DNA from: Alentia gelatinosa
Taxonomy: Eukaryota; Annelida; Polychaeta; Phyllodocida; Polynoidae
Length of the DNA: 64,000 nt
Direction of reading: 5' to 3'
Assembly: GCA_950022655.1 (NCBI GenBank)
Contig: OX465584.1
Coordinates: forward strand, 30,880,988 to 30,944,987
Shown here piece after piece: positions 35,601 through 48,900 of this stretch (its first letter is position 1; the number at the start of each line of letters is the position of its first letter). Below the pieces are notes generated by a model, which saw nothing but the letters and a program-made list of their open reading frames with translations, did not search any database and had not been told where the DNA came from. A program made the translations under genes and the position numbers.

Positions 35601-38600
35601 CAGATCTGGGAATTGGACTTTCTACTTAGTCACTCTTGGGGCTATGGGTTACTACACTATTTTTGTTCGTTGAAAGCATATTCGTCGTCAGCTGTTGGTA
35701 AAGATGATTGGATCTATGAGTTTCTTTTCTCGCAAGATTTGCGACAATATTTCTTGTCTGGTAGACTTTGCAAGGTTACAATCTGCTCCCACCAGTGACA
35801 CTTACAGCTTTTTCTATATTGAAATAATTTAGAGGAATTTAGTGATGTTTTACTGAAGATAATAAACAGTCCACAGAGATTATGCCAGCAATTAGTGATG
35901 AGTTTTTAACACTCTTCTCCCCAACCTTGTTGCTTAATAGAATTTTAGCCAAATGGTTCCTTTCCGACCGTGGTTCCCAAAATTGAAGTTTCCACAGGAG
36001 ACCGTGGACCCTGGCTACATTTCCGCTCATGCCCCATGAGGTATTCATCCAGGGTATCGCTGACCTGTTTACTGGCAGATGGTGCCATCCAGGGATGGAG
36101 GATAGAATAAACTCTCCATTAGTATGAGTGATCAGGGGTCACGTTCTGCGTAGCATTGCATTCACTGTGGATTGGGACACTCGACCACTTTCTGTGTACA
36201 TATGTGTGTATCATTATATTCACCGCGAACAAGGACACTCACTGGAATGAACGCGAGGTTTTACCCCAAATTAACAATTTTGTAAGTCAATCGTTTACTT
36301 GTATTTCTTGAATCCCTAACATTTGCTAAAAAAAAATGCTGTCATTGGCCATGGCATTATATCCCCAAATAAGATAGCGGTGCAGTGGGATTATACGCTT
36401 TAGGGAAGAGTAGAGATTCCGTAATTCGTCGACGATGACACTTTTTGATAACTGTAAATGCTATATTTATGAGGGTGCTACAAAAGATTTTTGTATTTTT
36501 CACCGACGCTTCATTGAGTCTGCCGAGTTGTGATGGTGCCCAGTGCCCAGAAAAGAGCGGAATGGCATCTAACCACAGGGTTATCAGTAATCTAACGCCG
36601 TATACTGCTGCAGTCTGTGAGGAGTTCTAACAGAAATTGAGTGGCAATATGATTTTTTAGGAATTACCCATTTCATACAGGCGTTAAGTAGACAGGGTTT
36701 TGTCCTTCAGAGGGAGTCCACCACGTAACCGGAAGTCACGTGTTTGACGAACGCAGGCCACCACTCCACCCGTCCACCAGAGGGCGTGGTAGAATGATGG
36801 GGCGGGTCTTCTTCCCGTCGACTTCAATTTCCCTCACCTGAACTGAAGCATAGCCCAGCCTTACACGGCCCCGGTCACCCCAGTGACGCAGAGACTCCCA
36901 GAGGGCTCTCCTGTTTCTTGTATGTACGGACGGGTACTTGCTGGTCAGAAAGGTTAATCTACAGAATCCATGCATTGGTTTTATGAAGGTTGGACTTTGT
37001 ATAGGTCATTGAAGGTTAAAACCAATCCTCAAAATGTGGGGAAATGATTGTATTTCATATAGATTATTGTCAAACGATTTCCATCTGCTTGACTCCAGGG
37101 ATATATTACGTACTGGTGATAATGAGACCTGTTCAGATCCTCCTTCTCGAACTAATTCCAGCTTTGAACGAGCTGTTTCCATGTAGATATCTTCATTATT
37201 GTAAGACATATTAATGATCTCAAAGATACAGCTAAGGGGACGTGTAAACAAAGTAGTCTATATCTTACAATGTAATTTAAGATATTTTATGGATCTTCTC
37301 GCCTTAAGACCAAGGACAGTACTTTTTAATGATCTAGTAAAAGTACATAAATAAAAGTAAATGGACTTAGGCGTGAGATGGAAAGTAGGATGGAGAGAAT
37401 ATTATTTTAAAGACTTCTTTTCTGGCTATTGTATCATGGGGATGTGGGTATTGTGGGATGTGATTGCGAGTCCCAGGTTTGATTTCAGTAACCATGTCAC
37501 TGGTGCCCAGGACACCTCGTGGGGATTGTGACGTCACTGAGAGTGGGCGTGGCTTAACATACCTCAGGATGCCTTTGGCGATACACATACCATAGACAGT
37601 AGTGCGGGTATGTGTCTACTATGAATGGGCCCGTACTCGGACAGACCAGCTCACGGTTCACCATCAATTCCCAACAGAAGACAATCCACTTTTTGAAGAC
37701 CAGTCTCTCTAGAGGCGTCACCGAAAGGAAGCACCTAGACTTGGTAACTCTAAATGCATTCGTCATATGTATATGGGTCAAGACAACCGCAATTCCAGTT
37801 TGATATTAGGACCGTCTCATTATTGATACACTTTCATGGAGTATTTAACCCTAGGGATCCATGTCGTGACACTCAACTCTACGTTATTTTTGAATAGCAA
37901 GTACTCGTCGATACATCCATTCTACAGTTGGAGAAAGGATCCATTTGACGCAGCAATGAGAACTCTACATCGGGAAATACCTTCTATGATTCTCGGAAAG
38001 ATCCGATAATTACAATATTCTCCAGCTACAGTAATCTAGACCCAACTCTGCTGGTACCTAAACGGACACATTTGATGCGCATTGGTGATGAGGGCGCCTG
38101 AGGGGTCCCAGTGGAGCGTAATGGCGCTTGATGATTGGTGGAAACATGTGGATATCGCTCACTGTCTGCCCGTCTGGTAAGCATTCACATTCAATTACCG
38201 TAATAGTTGTGTGTCGTATTATTAGTAGAAGAGAAAAAAGTAATTTCGTAAACATTCACGCTAGTAGATGAATGACAGGGTTCTGTTAGTTTCCATAAAA
38301 CTATCCCACACGGAGGGACTTTGGTATTCTAATTTACACAATAATTGTAGCCCGTGCTCCAGTTTTTACTATTATACCCGTGGCTTAGTTTCAGTGTGTA
38401 AGATTGAAATTCGTGGAGTTTGGTCATCGTGCTCGTATGCGTATGCTGCATATCATATCGGTATGAGATTCAATCTATTTATGTGTCATTTTCTCGTGAT
38501 GGTGACTAAACGAGGTATATAGATCACTGGAATTTATGCATTGTTAAGGCGTATCAATATGAATGTCAACGTTCCCAGTTAGTACTCATTTTCCCAACCA

Positions 38601-41600
38601 GGTGCCGCCACTTAATGACTTTTGTCCATAGTAAGGTTGTGACATAGGAAATACTAGGAAATGTCTTACAACTTTTCAAGTCTAAGGTTAAGCGCGATTT
38701 AGGATTAATTGACCTAAACAGTCTATTGGATTCCTAGATCAGTAGATCTATCGTGGTCAAAGAGGATCAACAGATCCCTGAGATAAGTTTCTCTCAAACA
38801 TGGAGATTGTACTCTGAGTCAATTGCAAAGAACTTACCGTATATAATGTGTTGTGTTGTTGTATGACTGAGTTGTATATGTCTACTACTGTATATAGTTC
38901 GACTATTGTACGGAAGATCGCCCACTGCGCGGCGAGTACTATGTGTCATTTAAGTCTCTCAATAAAAAAAAAAACAAAAAAAAAACTTACTTTGAAATAA
39001 ATGGGGCATACAAGTACACCCAACAATTATGCCCGATTATTATCCTGATATACCACTTCTCCTTTTTCTGTTTCTACACCTGATGAAATCAACCCATGAG
39101 AATTCGTGCATTTTGGCAAAACCTGAATACCTCAGACTCAGACAGTATAGTGTAAGATCTACAACATGTATATGTAGAACTGTTTTGATCAATGAAAAAT
39201 AAGTGAATACAAAAATATCATAGTCTTTGACGAAGGCAGACTCCAGCCGAGACCAGTAGGACTGTATGGACAACTGATAATCATACTATCAGAACAATTT
39301 GAAGCGTGTAAATACGTTGAAAAATATTAACCATCAGCAAATTTGCTGAATATATTATATTATTTCTGATAGCAATATTTACTACAGAAAGTTGACCCGT
39401 AGATTGGACCTTTGATGACTCAGGTGAGGTGATAATTGGAAAGAAGTGGTAGGTGAGAGGAAGCAATGGAGTGATCATCACCACCATCACCTCACCGAGG
39501 CTCTGTCATGTGGGCGATAATAAGTCCCGGTTCCATAGAAAAGTCCAGCTTAGTGAGCGATAATAGGGGCGGTGGCCGTTCTGCCGTACTTTGACACCTT
39601 CTGCTTCCAGGCTGGGGTGAGAAGAGTTCTACCATAATGAATAGCCATGAGCACATTATTGTGCCATCATGCATCACCTTTTGGTTAATAATGTGCTAAA
39701 TCGTACTTCATAGTACCAGCCATGGAAGAGCAACGCATGTATATTTGGTGATTGTGAGAAAGGCAGAGTCCCTGATGACAATGTGTGAGGTCATCTGGCA
39801 ACTTCCGGTTTAAAAATACCCACCGAATTGCCTTAACAATGGACGTGTCCGCCATATTGCTGGTGACTACAAATCGCTGTCAAAGTGTAAAATGATGAAG
39901 ATTTGTTGTTTCCGACTTGCCAACTCGAATAAGATCAGTTGTTTCGATGATTTGTTGACATCCCATTTATGGTCTAAACTGATGCCATCACATAATCATT
40001 TGATCTGAAACTTCCAAAGAAGTCTGATTTTGTCAAGGGAGAGACGTGAGGATCACTCACTACATCCCTACACATTAAATAACATGAAAATATGAACGTT
40101 CAAATCCACCATAGGCTTAGCATTATGTGGGTGCTTCTGCAAGATGGCCACCCCCATGGCTAGAAGGGAGTTCTTAGCGCCACCTACTTCCAGGCTGACT
40201 CGACAAATTAAAGGTTAAGGAGAATGCTAGCGGCGGTTCAGTTCGCCGTCACCCAGCCCTGGTGATGATTTTACCAGGCCTAATAACCGTCTGTCACAGT
40301 GCTGTAGGTTCTTATTCACTTGTTTGACCCGTTTTATTTACAAGGACGTCTAATTAGGAACGGTAGTTGCAATTCCCTCACTGAAGCCATCGTAAGCCCT
40401 TCCCAAGCCTTAAGCCGGCATATTGTTTTAAAGTTGAGAATGACTTGGGATTTTTTGCCTGACATGAGATTTAACTGTAACATATATTTACATAGTCTGC
40501 ATCCTCAATGATTAACGCATCGATACCGTTAAGAGAAAATACTTAAATATAGAATTTATTATTTCGCATTAACCATCTAGGTTTTCAAACGGTCAGTCAT
40601 ACAGATATAAATGTTCTTTTCACAAAGGCAGCGTTAAACTTCTGTCCCTGTAAAAAGGAATAATGATAAAATCATTGGCATTCAAACCATATGTGGGAAT
40701 AGTGATGCCAGTCGTAACTGAAAATAGAGATATTCCTGTTATAGTTACACGTTTGTCCCCTTTTAAAGATAAAAGCGCCTTCACCATTCTGTCTATGTGA
40801 CTTGATATAATTGATCTATAAAAGCTGACTCCGGTTCTAAGGCAACCACATCATGAAAGACTGGCAACATTTATCTCCAAACTCTTTGAGTCTATAGGGA
40901 GTCAAAGTAAACCGACGTATCACAAAACCTGTTCATTCAGAGATGGTAGTTTTTATTTGCAGTACATGAAATTCCTTTTCCGTATTCGAAATAAAGATAT
41001 CAGTCAATCTCAATTCACGGTGATAAAACAGTTGGTTGAACCTCCAGACAGACCCTAAGCCCCACACGTTGGCGAACTGCGTTTTCTCAGCTCAGTCTCC
41101 CAAGGTAGGAAATTCCAGATGAAAAATATCTCTACCTCTTTCCCTGACCCTTAGTGACATCCCTATTTTCTGATTAGAATTGGATGAAAAATAGGTTCAG
41201 ATTTAGCCCTAACTCTTGTGAAATCATGGCGAGTTATTAAATACTTCTTAGGCAAGTTCCCCACCCCGCTTTGACTGTCTTCCATGAATCTTGAGTTGAA
41301 AGGTTTTCTGAGGATGGCGCCACTCGGAACCTCAGCGTTTTCATGAACCGGTCGTAGAAAGGCCTTTGGTGGAGATGACTGATCATTCGCTACCTCCACC
41401 ACAGGTCGATCCGGTCACGTGCCAAACGGAACGCCCCTTTCCGGGGGAGGCTGATAACCAGTGGCCGTCTAGGCTTCACTCGAGACCTGCCAAGAATCAG
41501 TAACTGTGTAGCAGTACTCTCCGGGTGGAGGTTTGGTTTGTGAGATGAGAATGAGTTCGGATATTAGGATTCCCTTGTAGTTTATTAACCAGGGCCTTAT

Positions 41601-41735
41601 ATTGATATCAATGAATTGCAAGGTCTACGTTATACCTTTAATGAGGTACGTTGATTGACCAACGAGTATATTGACACTCTTTGGTCTCACCATATAACCA
41701 GGTCGCTGGTCTTACTGAAAGCTGACTCTGTGTAT
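32611..41735. other. Gene-free stretch, 32.6-41.7 kb
   Basis: No exon recognised. Observed items are a partial duplication (33628-33690 against 33946-33995, sharing ATGCAACTGGT and CTCCATTA), a 13-bp inverted repeat (33714 and 33761), a CTCF-like motif at 36774, an isolated repeat arm near 40892 and a short repeat fragment at 41134-41172. The rest is unremarkable AT-rich sequence. Confidence 0.4.
36774..36786 (+). promoter_or_regulatory. CTCF-like motif
   Basis: CCACCAGAGGGCG, the same 13 bases as at 822-834. An E-box TCACGTGT and an ETS-like CCGGAAGT lie about 35 bp upstream. Motif match only. Confidence 0.3.
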
Positions 41736-42675
41736 TCCCTATTCCTATATACCTACGAGCGAACAACCTATGATTACTTAACGCTGCTGGGGGTGGAATA
41801 ACTTTTGTTTACTGCCCAGGTTGACGTTTACTGCCCAGGTTGACGTTCAGAGACGTTCGGTTTTTATCGATATTAGCCTTCAATTGAAGGTATATAGGAA
41901 TAGGAAAACCACGTACTGGTGGAAATAAGTCAAAGTTACTCAGTAATGCTTGGAAAAATTACTGCCCGCGGCCACGCCTTGGGCAGTAATTTTTCCAAAC
42001 CTTCACCTCGTAACTTTGACTTATTCCCACCGGAACATAGTTTTCCTCTATTCCTATATACCTATGAGCGAACAACCTATGATTACTTAACGCTGCTGGG
42101 GGTGGAATAACTTTTGTTTACTGCCCAGGTTGACATTTACTGCCCAGGTTGACGTTTACTGCCCAGGTTGACGTTCAGAGACGTTCGGTTTTTATCGATA
42201 TTAGCCTTCAATTGAAGGTATATAGGAATAGGAAAACCACGTACTGGTGGAAATAAGTCAAAGTTACTCAGTAATGCTTGGAAAAATTACTGCCCGCGGC
42301 CACGCCTTGGGCAGTAATTTTTCCAAACCTTGACCTCGTAACTTTGACTTATTCCCACCGGAACATAGTTTTCCTCTATTCCTATATACCTATGAGCGAA
42401 CAACCTATGATTACTTAACGCTGCTGGGGGTGGAATAACTTTTGTTTACTGCCCAGGTTGACGTTTACTGCCCAGGTTGACGTTCAGAGACGTTCGGCTT
42501 TTATCGATATTAGCCTTCAATTGAAGGTATATAGGAATAGGAAAACCACGTACTGGTGGAAATAAGTCAAAGGTACTCAGTAAGGCTTGGAAAAATTACT
42601 GCCCGCGGCCACGTCTTGGGCAGTAATTTTTCCAAGCCTTCACCTCGTAACTTTGACTTATTCCCACAGGACACG
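41736..42675 (+). repeat. Foldback satellite, three hairpin units with nested 19-bp repeat
   Basis: A partial unit and three hairpin-bearing units. Hairpins start at 41888, 42216 and 42525, giving periods of 328 and 309 bp. Each unit is one long imperfect palindrome: arms of about 80 bp run from AGGTATATAGGAATAGG to CTATTCCTATATACCT with loop GCGGCCACGCCTT. Between hairpins are direct copies of GTTTACTGCCCAGGTTGAC (2, 3 and 2 copies), which accounts for the 19-bp difference in period. The third hairpin is cut short at 42667. It resembles non-autonomous DNA elements with internal tandem repeats. The short open frames inside it are by-products. Confidence 0.9.
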
Positions 42676-45137
42676 TGTATTCCCCATGACACTATCAGGG
42701 TTGACTCAATAATGGTATTCAAAGTGGCTGATATATAAGAATATTCTCCAGTACCCTACCAGGCAGACTGAATACACACCTCGTGTATCTGCTATACATG
42801 TGTATTTATAAGCATGTTCTCCATTATACTGTCGGGGCTGGCTAAAAACTCACATTGTATGTAAGCTGTTCTCTATTAAAGGCATATGAGGCAATTTACT
42901 TTTCCTGGAAATAGAATACGATGATCTCCATGTGTTTGTAGAACACATACCTGGTTTAAAAAATGGGGGTCACCATGCTAGATTCTGAATCAAAAAGCAA
43001 TATTATGATACTGATATAATGGAATATGTAGAAACTCTAAGAAAAAAGTTGTTTTCACATAGTAAAACCCATGTCATATTCTTGAAACGTTCACAGACCA
43101 TAGGAAATGTGAAGCAGGCCTACTACACATTTAAGTACTAAAGGTATAGGCCACCTCACTTGTTTTTGAGAAAATGGAAAACAAAATACAAAATTCAGAA
43201 CGTTTCCTATGTAAATCAATTATATATGTAAAGTAGTCTATTTTACCTATTGGGTTTGGGTAATTGGACAAAACATTCAATTTGCTCATTTGGCATAAGC
43301 ACCCATCACAAGGATCCAGACTTGACTGATGAATAACAATATTTCTAAATCACGAGCTGGCGCCACCATAAATTGTAGGATATGCCTTTAAACTATAGAT
43401 TAGAAGAACGAGGCCAGACAACACTTCTGGATACAGCCAGAAAAAAAAATCGTATTAGAATATAGAGCCGGGAGGAAATACTGACATTCCATATATCTGT
43501 TCTGTAGGCCCCAACCCACCCTAGTACACTTCAGGGGCTGACTAAGCATTCAACCAGGTCAAACAAGATCTATTCCGCCCTTTCAAACAACAAAATGGAT
43601 GATATCTCTCTCAGACACGGCATGTTTTTAGAAGTGTGTCTGTAGACTTTAATCACATGACCTCCAAGTGGAACTCAAACAATTGTCAGAACAATCACGA
43701 AGTCGACAGATCTCGACTACGTTAATTAACATCCACGCGACACGGACGAGTTTCCATGGACGTTCCACAGTCGCCATCTGGTGTTTGTCGACGGTACTGC
43801 AATATGTATGCGACTAACGGGAGCATAGTGCAGCGGATATCCGTTCTTCTGTTTGTTTAATGATTAAAAAATAGACATTGTAGCTTTTCATCTTTTAGAG
43901 TGCTAGAAGTACTGTCACGCCTTTGCTTCTCCATGCTATTCAGATTTGCCTGTCCTGGTCACCATCCTTCCTTACCTTATACCACCTGCTTCTGAGGTAA
44001 TTAGTTTGTACTACACACCCACTGCTTTCAGAGACCACCTGCTTCTCCTAGTTATGCCTACGTTCACGGACCCCAAGTGCCCTGAATGTGTATGTAAAAT
44101 TCAATCCAAACACATGCGCACTAACTATAAATCACCGTATAACACTTCAAGCATAATTGAATTTGATATAAACACCCATGGACCTACTTTGTCTACAATA
44201 ACCCTAAGTTTTTTAATTCATCTACATGCACATGCCTTAATATCAATACCCTAATATTAACATGGTATATGAAAATACATGGCAACCTACTTTTATCCCA
44301 CGCAGAGGGAGAATAAGAGAATTTGACCTCATATTTATGAAGCTTGTAACACACACCATAAGGGTCCATGATAAAAATGATTTTTAAAAAGAACAGAGAG
44401 GGAGTGAAAAAGACAAACAATTAGGAAAATTGATGGGGTTTAGCAGTGATGAGCGCCCTGACCCTGTGGTAGAAGTAGGAAAACATAGCCATTAAATCGG
44501 ACTGCTCGTAGAGAAAGGGCTAGGAGCTGCTCAGTAATTGCTTCATCATACTTAATTGCTTCATCATACTCGAATATAGCTGTATGTAACACCAAAAACA
44601 AATATTCTACAGTTGGAAAATTGACTGGGCGTGCAATCTGTAATTTGTTGCCACGATGCCGTTAATCCAGACCTATGTCTTTACTCTGTGCCCTACGAAC
44701 CGGACTAGACAGTGGTGTTAGGCGGGAGGGGCCTTTTTCGGAGTCCGGGAGTGAGCAACAATTTAATGAAGTTTAAATATTCAACATAAAAGTGGGTAAT
44801 AACAGGTTCCCGCCTTGTAAGTGACGTTGTAGCTCAGAGGGTATACTGGCTTGCATATGAACATCAAGGCGAATTCCTGGTATCACACTACTTGTACTTC
44901 ACAAAGTCCATTATCATTTGGCAAATTGTCATGGTAAAATTACTGGAGAAAGAGTTAATCTGATAATGGCGATTTGTCTAGTAAAAAAAAATATGACTGT
45001 AGAGCCACTAACCAAATGATACCCAATGCGTTGTCTTTCGGCACTGGTGCCTTCGTCAGGGACTAAGGTGAAAAAGTTAAAATAACATGTTTATGGGGTC
45101 TGGTATGGGGAGATTATCTAGAAACTAAAGATGTCAT
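42676..45137. other. Gene-free stretch before the ORP promoter
   Basis: No exon recognised. It contains a possible SINE head at 44824-44885. The open frame at 43946-44254 is AT-rich and matches nothing I recognise. Confidence 0.4.
44824..44885 (+). mobile_element. Possible tRNA-SINE head fragment
   Basis: GTTGTAGCTCAGAGGGTATA resembles a tRNA A box. About 40 bases later GGCGAATTCCTGGTATC is a weak B box. No tail was found. Confidence 0.3.
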
Positions 45138-45508
45138 GTGGCTGGGACTCCCAGAGTGAGCAACTGCCTGGACTTCATCAAAGCCACTTTTAATCAGTAA
45201 ACTGTGTTTATCTTATTACTAATACTGTGGTTTGATAAAAATGGGACCGCATGGATTGGACGTAACCACTGGGAGGAGCGGAAGACCGCTGCTTGGACTT
45301 CACCAAAGCTGTTATCAATCAATAAATTGCTATGGTCTAAGTAATAAAAGCACGATATGATAACGGGCTTGATCTAACATGGGGGGCATGATTGAGTAAC
45401 TAAACATGGGAGCTTGACTGGACGTGACCACTGGGAGGAGAAGACCACTGATGTCACATTCACGGTGAACAACCACCTTGACTTCACCAAGGCCGCTATC
45501 AATCAATA
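45138..45508 (+). repeat. Imperfect tandem repeats upstream of the ORP promoter
   Basis: Three units share GGACTTCACCAAAGC followed by TATCAATCAATA-like sequence, at 45170, 45295 and 45478. Two of them are preceded by GACGTAACCACTGGGAGGAG-like sequence. Unit length is 125-185 bp. The last unit ends at the E-box of the putative promoter. Confidence 0.65.
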
Positions 45509-45809
45509 CACACCACGTGGGTCACGGGGCGGCGGCCATCGCTATCAGAGAGTCCTCGGCTCGCGCCGCCCGTCGTGTGGATAACCAGTGTGTGTGTAGT
45601 GTGTCAGAGGACTTTGGGCCGTCAGTCTCCCTCATACACTCATTATCATCGTGTCCGGGGGTCGACCTACCGTGTCAGTGTCTAGCCTCTTCACAACCTG
45701 TAGCGCTAACACTAACGCAGATCCCCTCAGAAGGAAACCACCCCGGACCTTTATTACTGCATGTGTGTAAGCAGACGTTGTGCGTTGCCGTAGAGACCTC
45801 GCCGTCCCC
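45509..45809 (+). promoter_or_regulatory. Putative ORP promoter and 5' UTR
   Basis: A CpG-richer segment directly before the start codon with an E-box CACGTG at 45514-45519, a GGGGCGGCGGCC block and a CGCGCCGCCCG block. The transcription start cannot be placed exactly. Open frames over this segment in both directions reflect its GC content. Confidence 0.5.
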
Positions 45810-45961
45810 ATGACGACGCCTACAAAGCACAAGAAGAAGTCCAAGATCCGCAAGTTGGGCTTGTCGACGTTCGGTCGGGACCGGTCGGGTAGTCGGCGGG
45901 GCAATGAGCCCGATGAGCTGCCCGAAGTGGAGGATGGGGGCACGGATGACACACCCTCTGG
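45810..45961 (+). CDS. OSBPL11: ORP11-like exon 1, start codon
   Basis: ATG at 45810, 50 codons plus GG of a split glycine. It encodes [16 protein letters not shown], then an acidic [12 protein letters not shown] stretch. Donor GTGAGT. Linking to the PH exon rests on phase, strand, proximity to the GC-rich promoter and position. The N-terminus is poorly conserved in the family, so homology alone does not prove it. Confidence 0.75.
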
Positions 45962-48900
45962 GTGAGTGAAGTCGGATATGGGTACACAAAGGCATCACCC
46001 TCTCAGACGAGTGTCGTCTGGATTTTTTTGGGATTGATTTGTAGAAGAACTTCTTGTATGATACTGGATTGTTAGTGATGTACAATTTGCAGAGCAAATT
46101 GTCTGGGCCATGTCCAGTACTTTAGGTTGGTACTTTTTGTCACCTGTTTCTCATTTTGTACGCAGCATTTGCCTGATTTTAAACTTGTTTAAAATGAGTT
46201 CCTGTGAAAACATTCCCATCTGGCGAATATATTTGCGGCTCTTGTGTGAAAGATACGAGTTTGAATAAATAGATGCAGTATATTTACTGTCCATCTGTGA
46301 GTGGGCGTGTCAGGGACCAGGCCACCTCTTCATAATGAATACGCCAACTCCACGTCAAAATAAGAGTGTCAGGGCCACCTCTACTCGTCCGCCGTGTAAG
46401 ATAAGTGTGAAGAAAATTCCATTGAAATATCAGGTGTATTTTAGGCTCAATGACTGAGTGAGTGAGTAACCACCCTTATCTCTCACCACAATCTCACACG
46501 TTATAGATCACTATGTGGAGATAGAGGCCCAAGTCTGACATCACTTAAGAGAACAAATACTGTGCACGTCTCTGATTTATAGCACTCAGGCATTTTGTAA
46601 TATATTCTAAATGTCTCTAACTGATTTATAACGTAGCTTCGATTTAACGCCAAGTAAAACAAGCAGGACAGATTTATTGAATTAGGAGGAGAATGTAAGG
46701 TGAGGGGTTCATGAGTTCATTGACGAGGAAATTAGTGACGTAGATAACAAAATAATGCTATCCGCAAAACCCCCCTACTGGAATGCCATTATAATTATAT
46801 AACCCCTTCTAGTGTCTTCTGGAGAGCGCCAGCCGAACATTCTCCTCATTGTAATACATTTTCTGGTGAGTGTAAATAAGGTCAGGGAAACTAATCGGTC
46901 AGAAGTGTGATACTGCAAGGATATCACATACCAGGGGCAAGTTAGGGGTGTGACACTTTATGTTATGTAGCATACTAGGGCCACTCAGATGTATGATACC
47001 GCAGGCCATATCTCATAGCAGGAGCCAATTAATAAATTTAGGTTTTTTTCTGCTCACATTCATGATTCTTCCCTGAGCATAATCTTCTTATGGTAAATGC
47101 ATCCTGTACTTCCTATTCTTGTTGCGGGTTGCGGAATTCTGAAAGATTAAAACGGGATTCAGTTCTATTGGCTCATCTCATTTTTATGCAAAGGAATTGT
47201 GAATTTGAGTTGAATTCGTTGCACTTCTAAAATGTTTGGAGTTTGATTCGCGGGGCTGTAGTCCGTGTGGTACCTGGAGTTGGGATGAAGCAGGTGTACA
47301 CCTCTGCGAGCCTCGGCCAGCTCGGCGCTGTTATTGTAGACTCCCGTGTACATTGCATCATACATCAGAATGATGCGGGTTCTGTATTCATAAAGCACAC
47401 GCACGGCGCTATGATGATATTGTCTCTGAGGATCATTCATATTACAAATATACTATAGCGGTGCTGTATTTTCTGGCTGTCAATACGAAGATATAATGCC
47501 AGTATTTCCCCCACACCCCCACCCATTTGATATATATGGCTCTTTGCAGTGCCTGTGGATTTTTCATAGAAGGTCCTAATATATTTACCTAAATTATTCA
47601 AATTGAAACTGTATTGCAAAAAAGTAATTGTTCATCGAGATTTATTATCATTCAAGGCTCTTCATAATAGTGGTTTAATCAAGAATGATAGCTTTGGCAA
47701 GAATTTTTTTTTTAAATATGTCCTTTTGTTAAATCCCAATGTTGCTAAAATCAAAACGAGAATGGAATGTCAGGGTTATAAACGAGAATTGTTTATGATA
47801 TTCAAAAGTGGTTTTTTTTTGTGTGTTTTTAGATTTTCTCATACCATTGGTATCATTTAGCTTATATGGTGTGTCCATGTGTTGTTGATGCACATGCTAT
47901 TTCCCAAATATGGGGGTTAACAAAGACTTTTTCCACGTGAGTTGGCTATATATCGACATACAGTCAGGACTTGACAGGAGGTTAGGATGGGACACATGGA
48001 CTATTGATCTCCTATTGGTCACTACACGGAACAGGAGCATATCATCTGTCTGAATGTAATGTATTGATCTGTAAACACAGGCTACGTCGCTGTACTTAGT
48101 GACTGCACTAAACCTGTTTAAGTTGGACATGAAGTTATCTCAATGTGTATTTGTATATCTATATATGCCAAGGACGATAACAATGTAACTTATCTGTATA
48201 CTTACTTAGGTTTATATCTCCCAAGGAAGACATACATTGTGCTTCATATATTTATGTTTATGTTTATTTGCTCTATACTAAAGTGATACCTCCCAAGGCT
48301 GGTTGATGTGTAACAAAGTTTAACGTGTTGCTATCTTTGCATTATGTTTTCAGCTCCTATTTTTCGTAAGGCATTGCGTCATAGCAATAAATATGTCAGA
48401 TTTCAGAGAGGTATTAATGGCGGAGGTACGTCCCATTGGTATAGTCATATAACTCCGTAAAACATATTTGCTGAGAGTAAAATTAAAACACATATGGCTT
48501 TGCAAATATTTCGCACATTACTCTGCTGGGCAGTTATTTTTGAAAACCCTACCTCATAATCTTCTAAATACTCACAAAGTGACCATGTTTTGTTATACTA
48601 CACGTGGGACAACGAATATATAGCCCATCTATACAATTGTACACTCAAACACACCTGGGACAACAGATACGTTACTCATATGTGTTTATATACACCTGGG
48701 GCAACAGTTAGAACTGTCTCCCATATTTACATAAATGGATTGTCGTGAAGCACCTTTAAGTTGCAACAGATTCTGACATTTTGCTAGGGTAACTGTATAA
48801 CAGTATTTTCAAGCTTATTGTTGAATTAAAATACCGGTCATATATATTAATCAGGTATTTGATACAAAGCTATTGTTAGTTCATAAAGGAGTCACCAAGT

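Noticed and set aside
41736..42675. CRISPR-like array of repeats and spacers
   Set aside because: Units are about 310-330 bp palindromes in a eukaryotic intergenic region; repeat and spacer sizes do not fit CRISPR.
41919..42738. Two similar short frames starting MEISQ
   Set aside because: They are the same stretch of the foldback satellite read twice; not independent genes.
45675..46097. 140-codon antisense frame over the ORP promoter and exon 1
   Set aside because: It is opposite a supported exon and reflects that exon's GC-rich composition.
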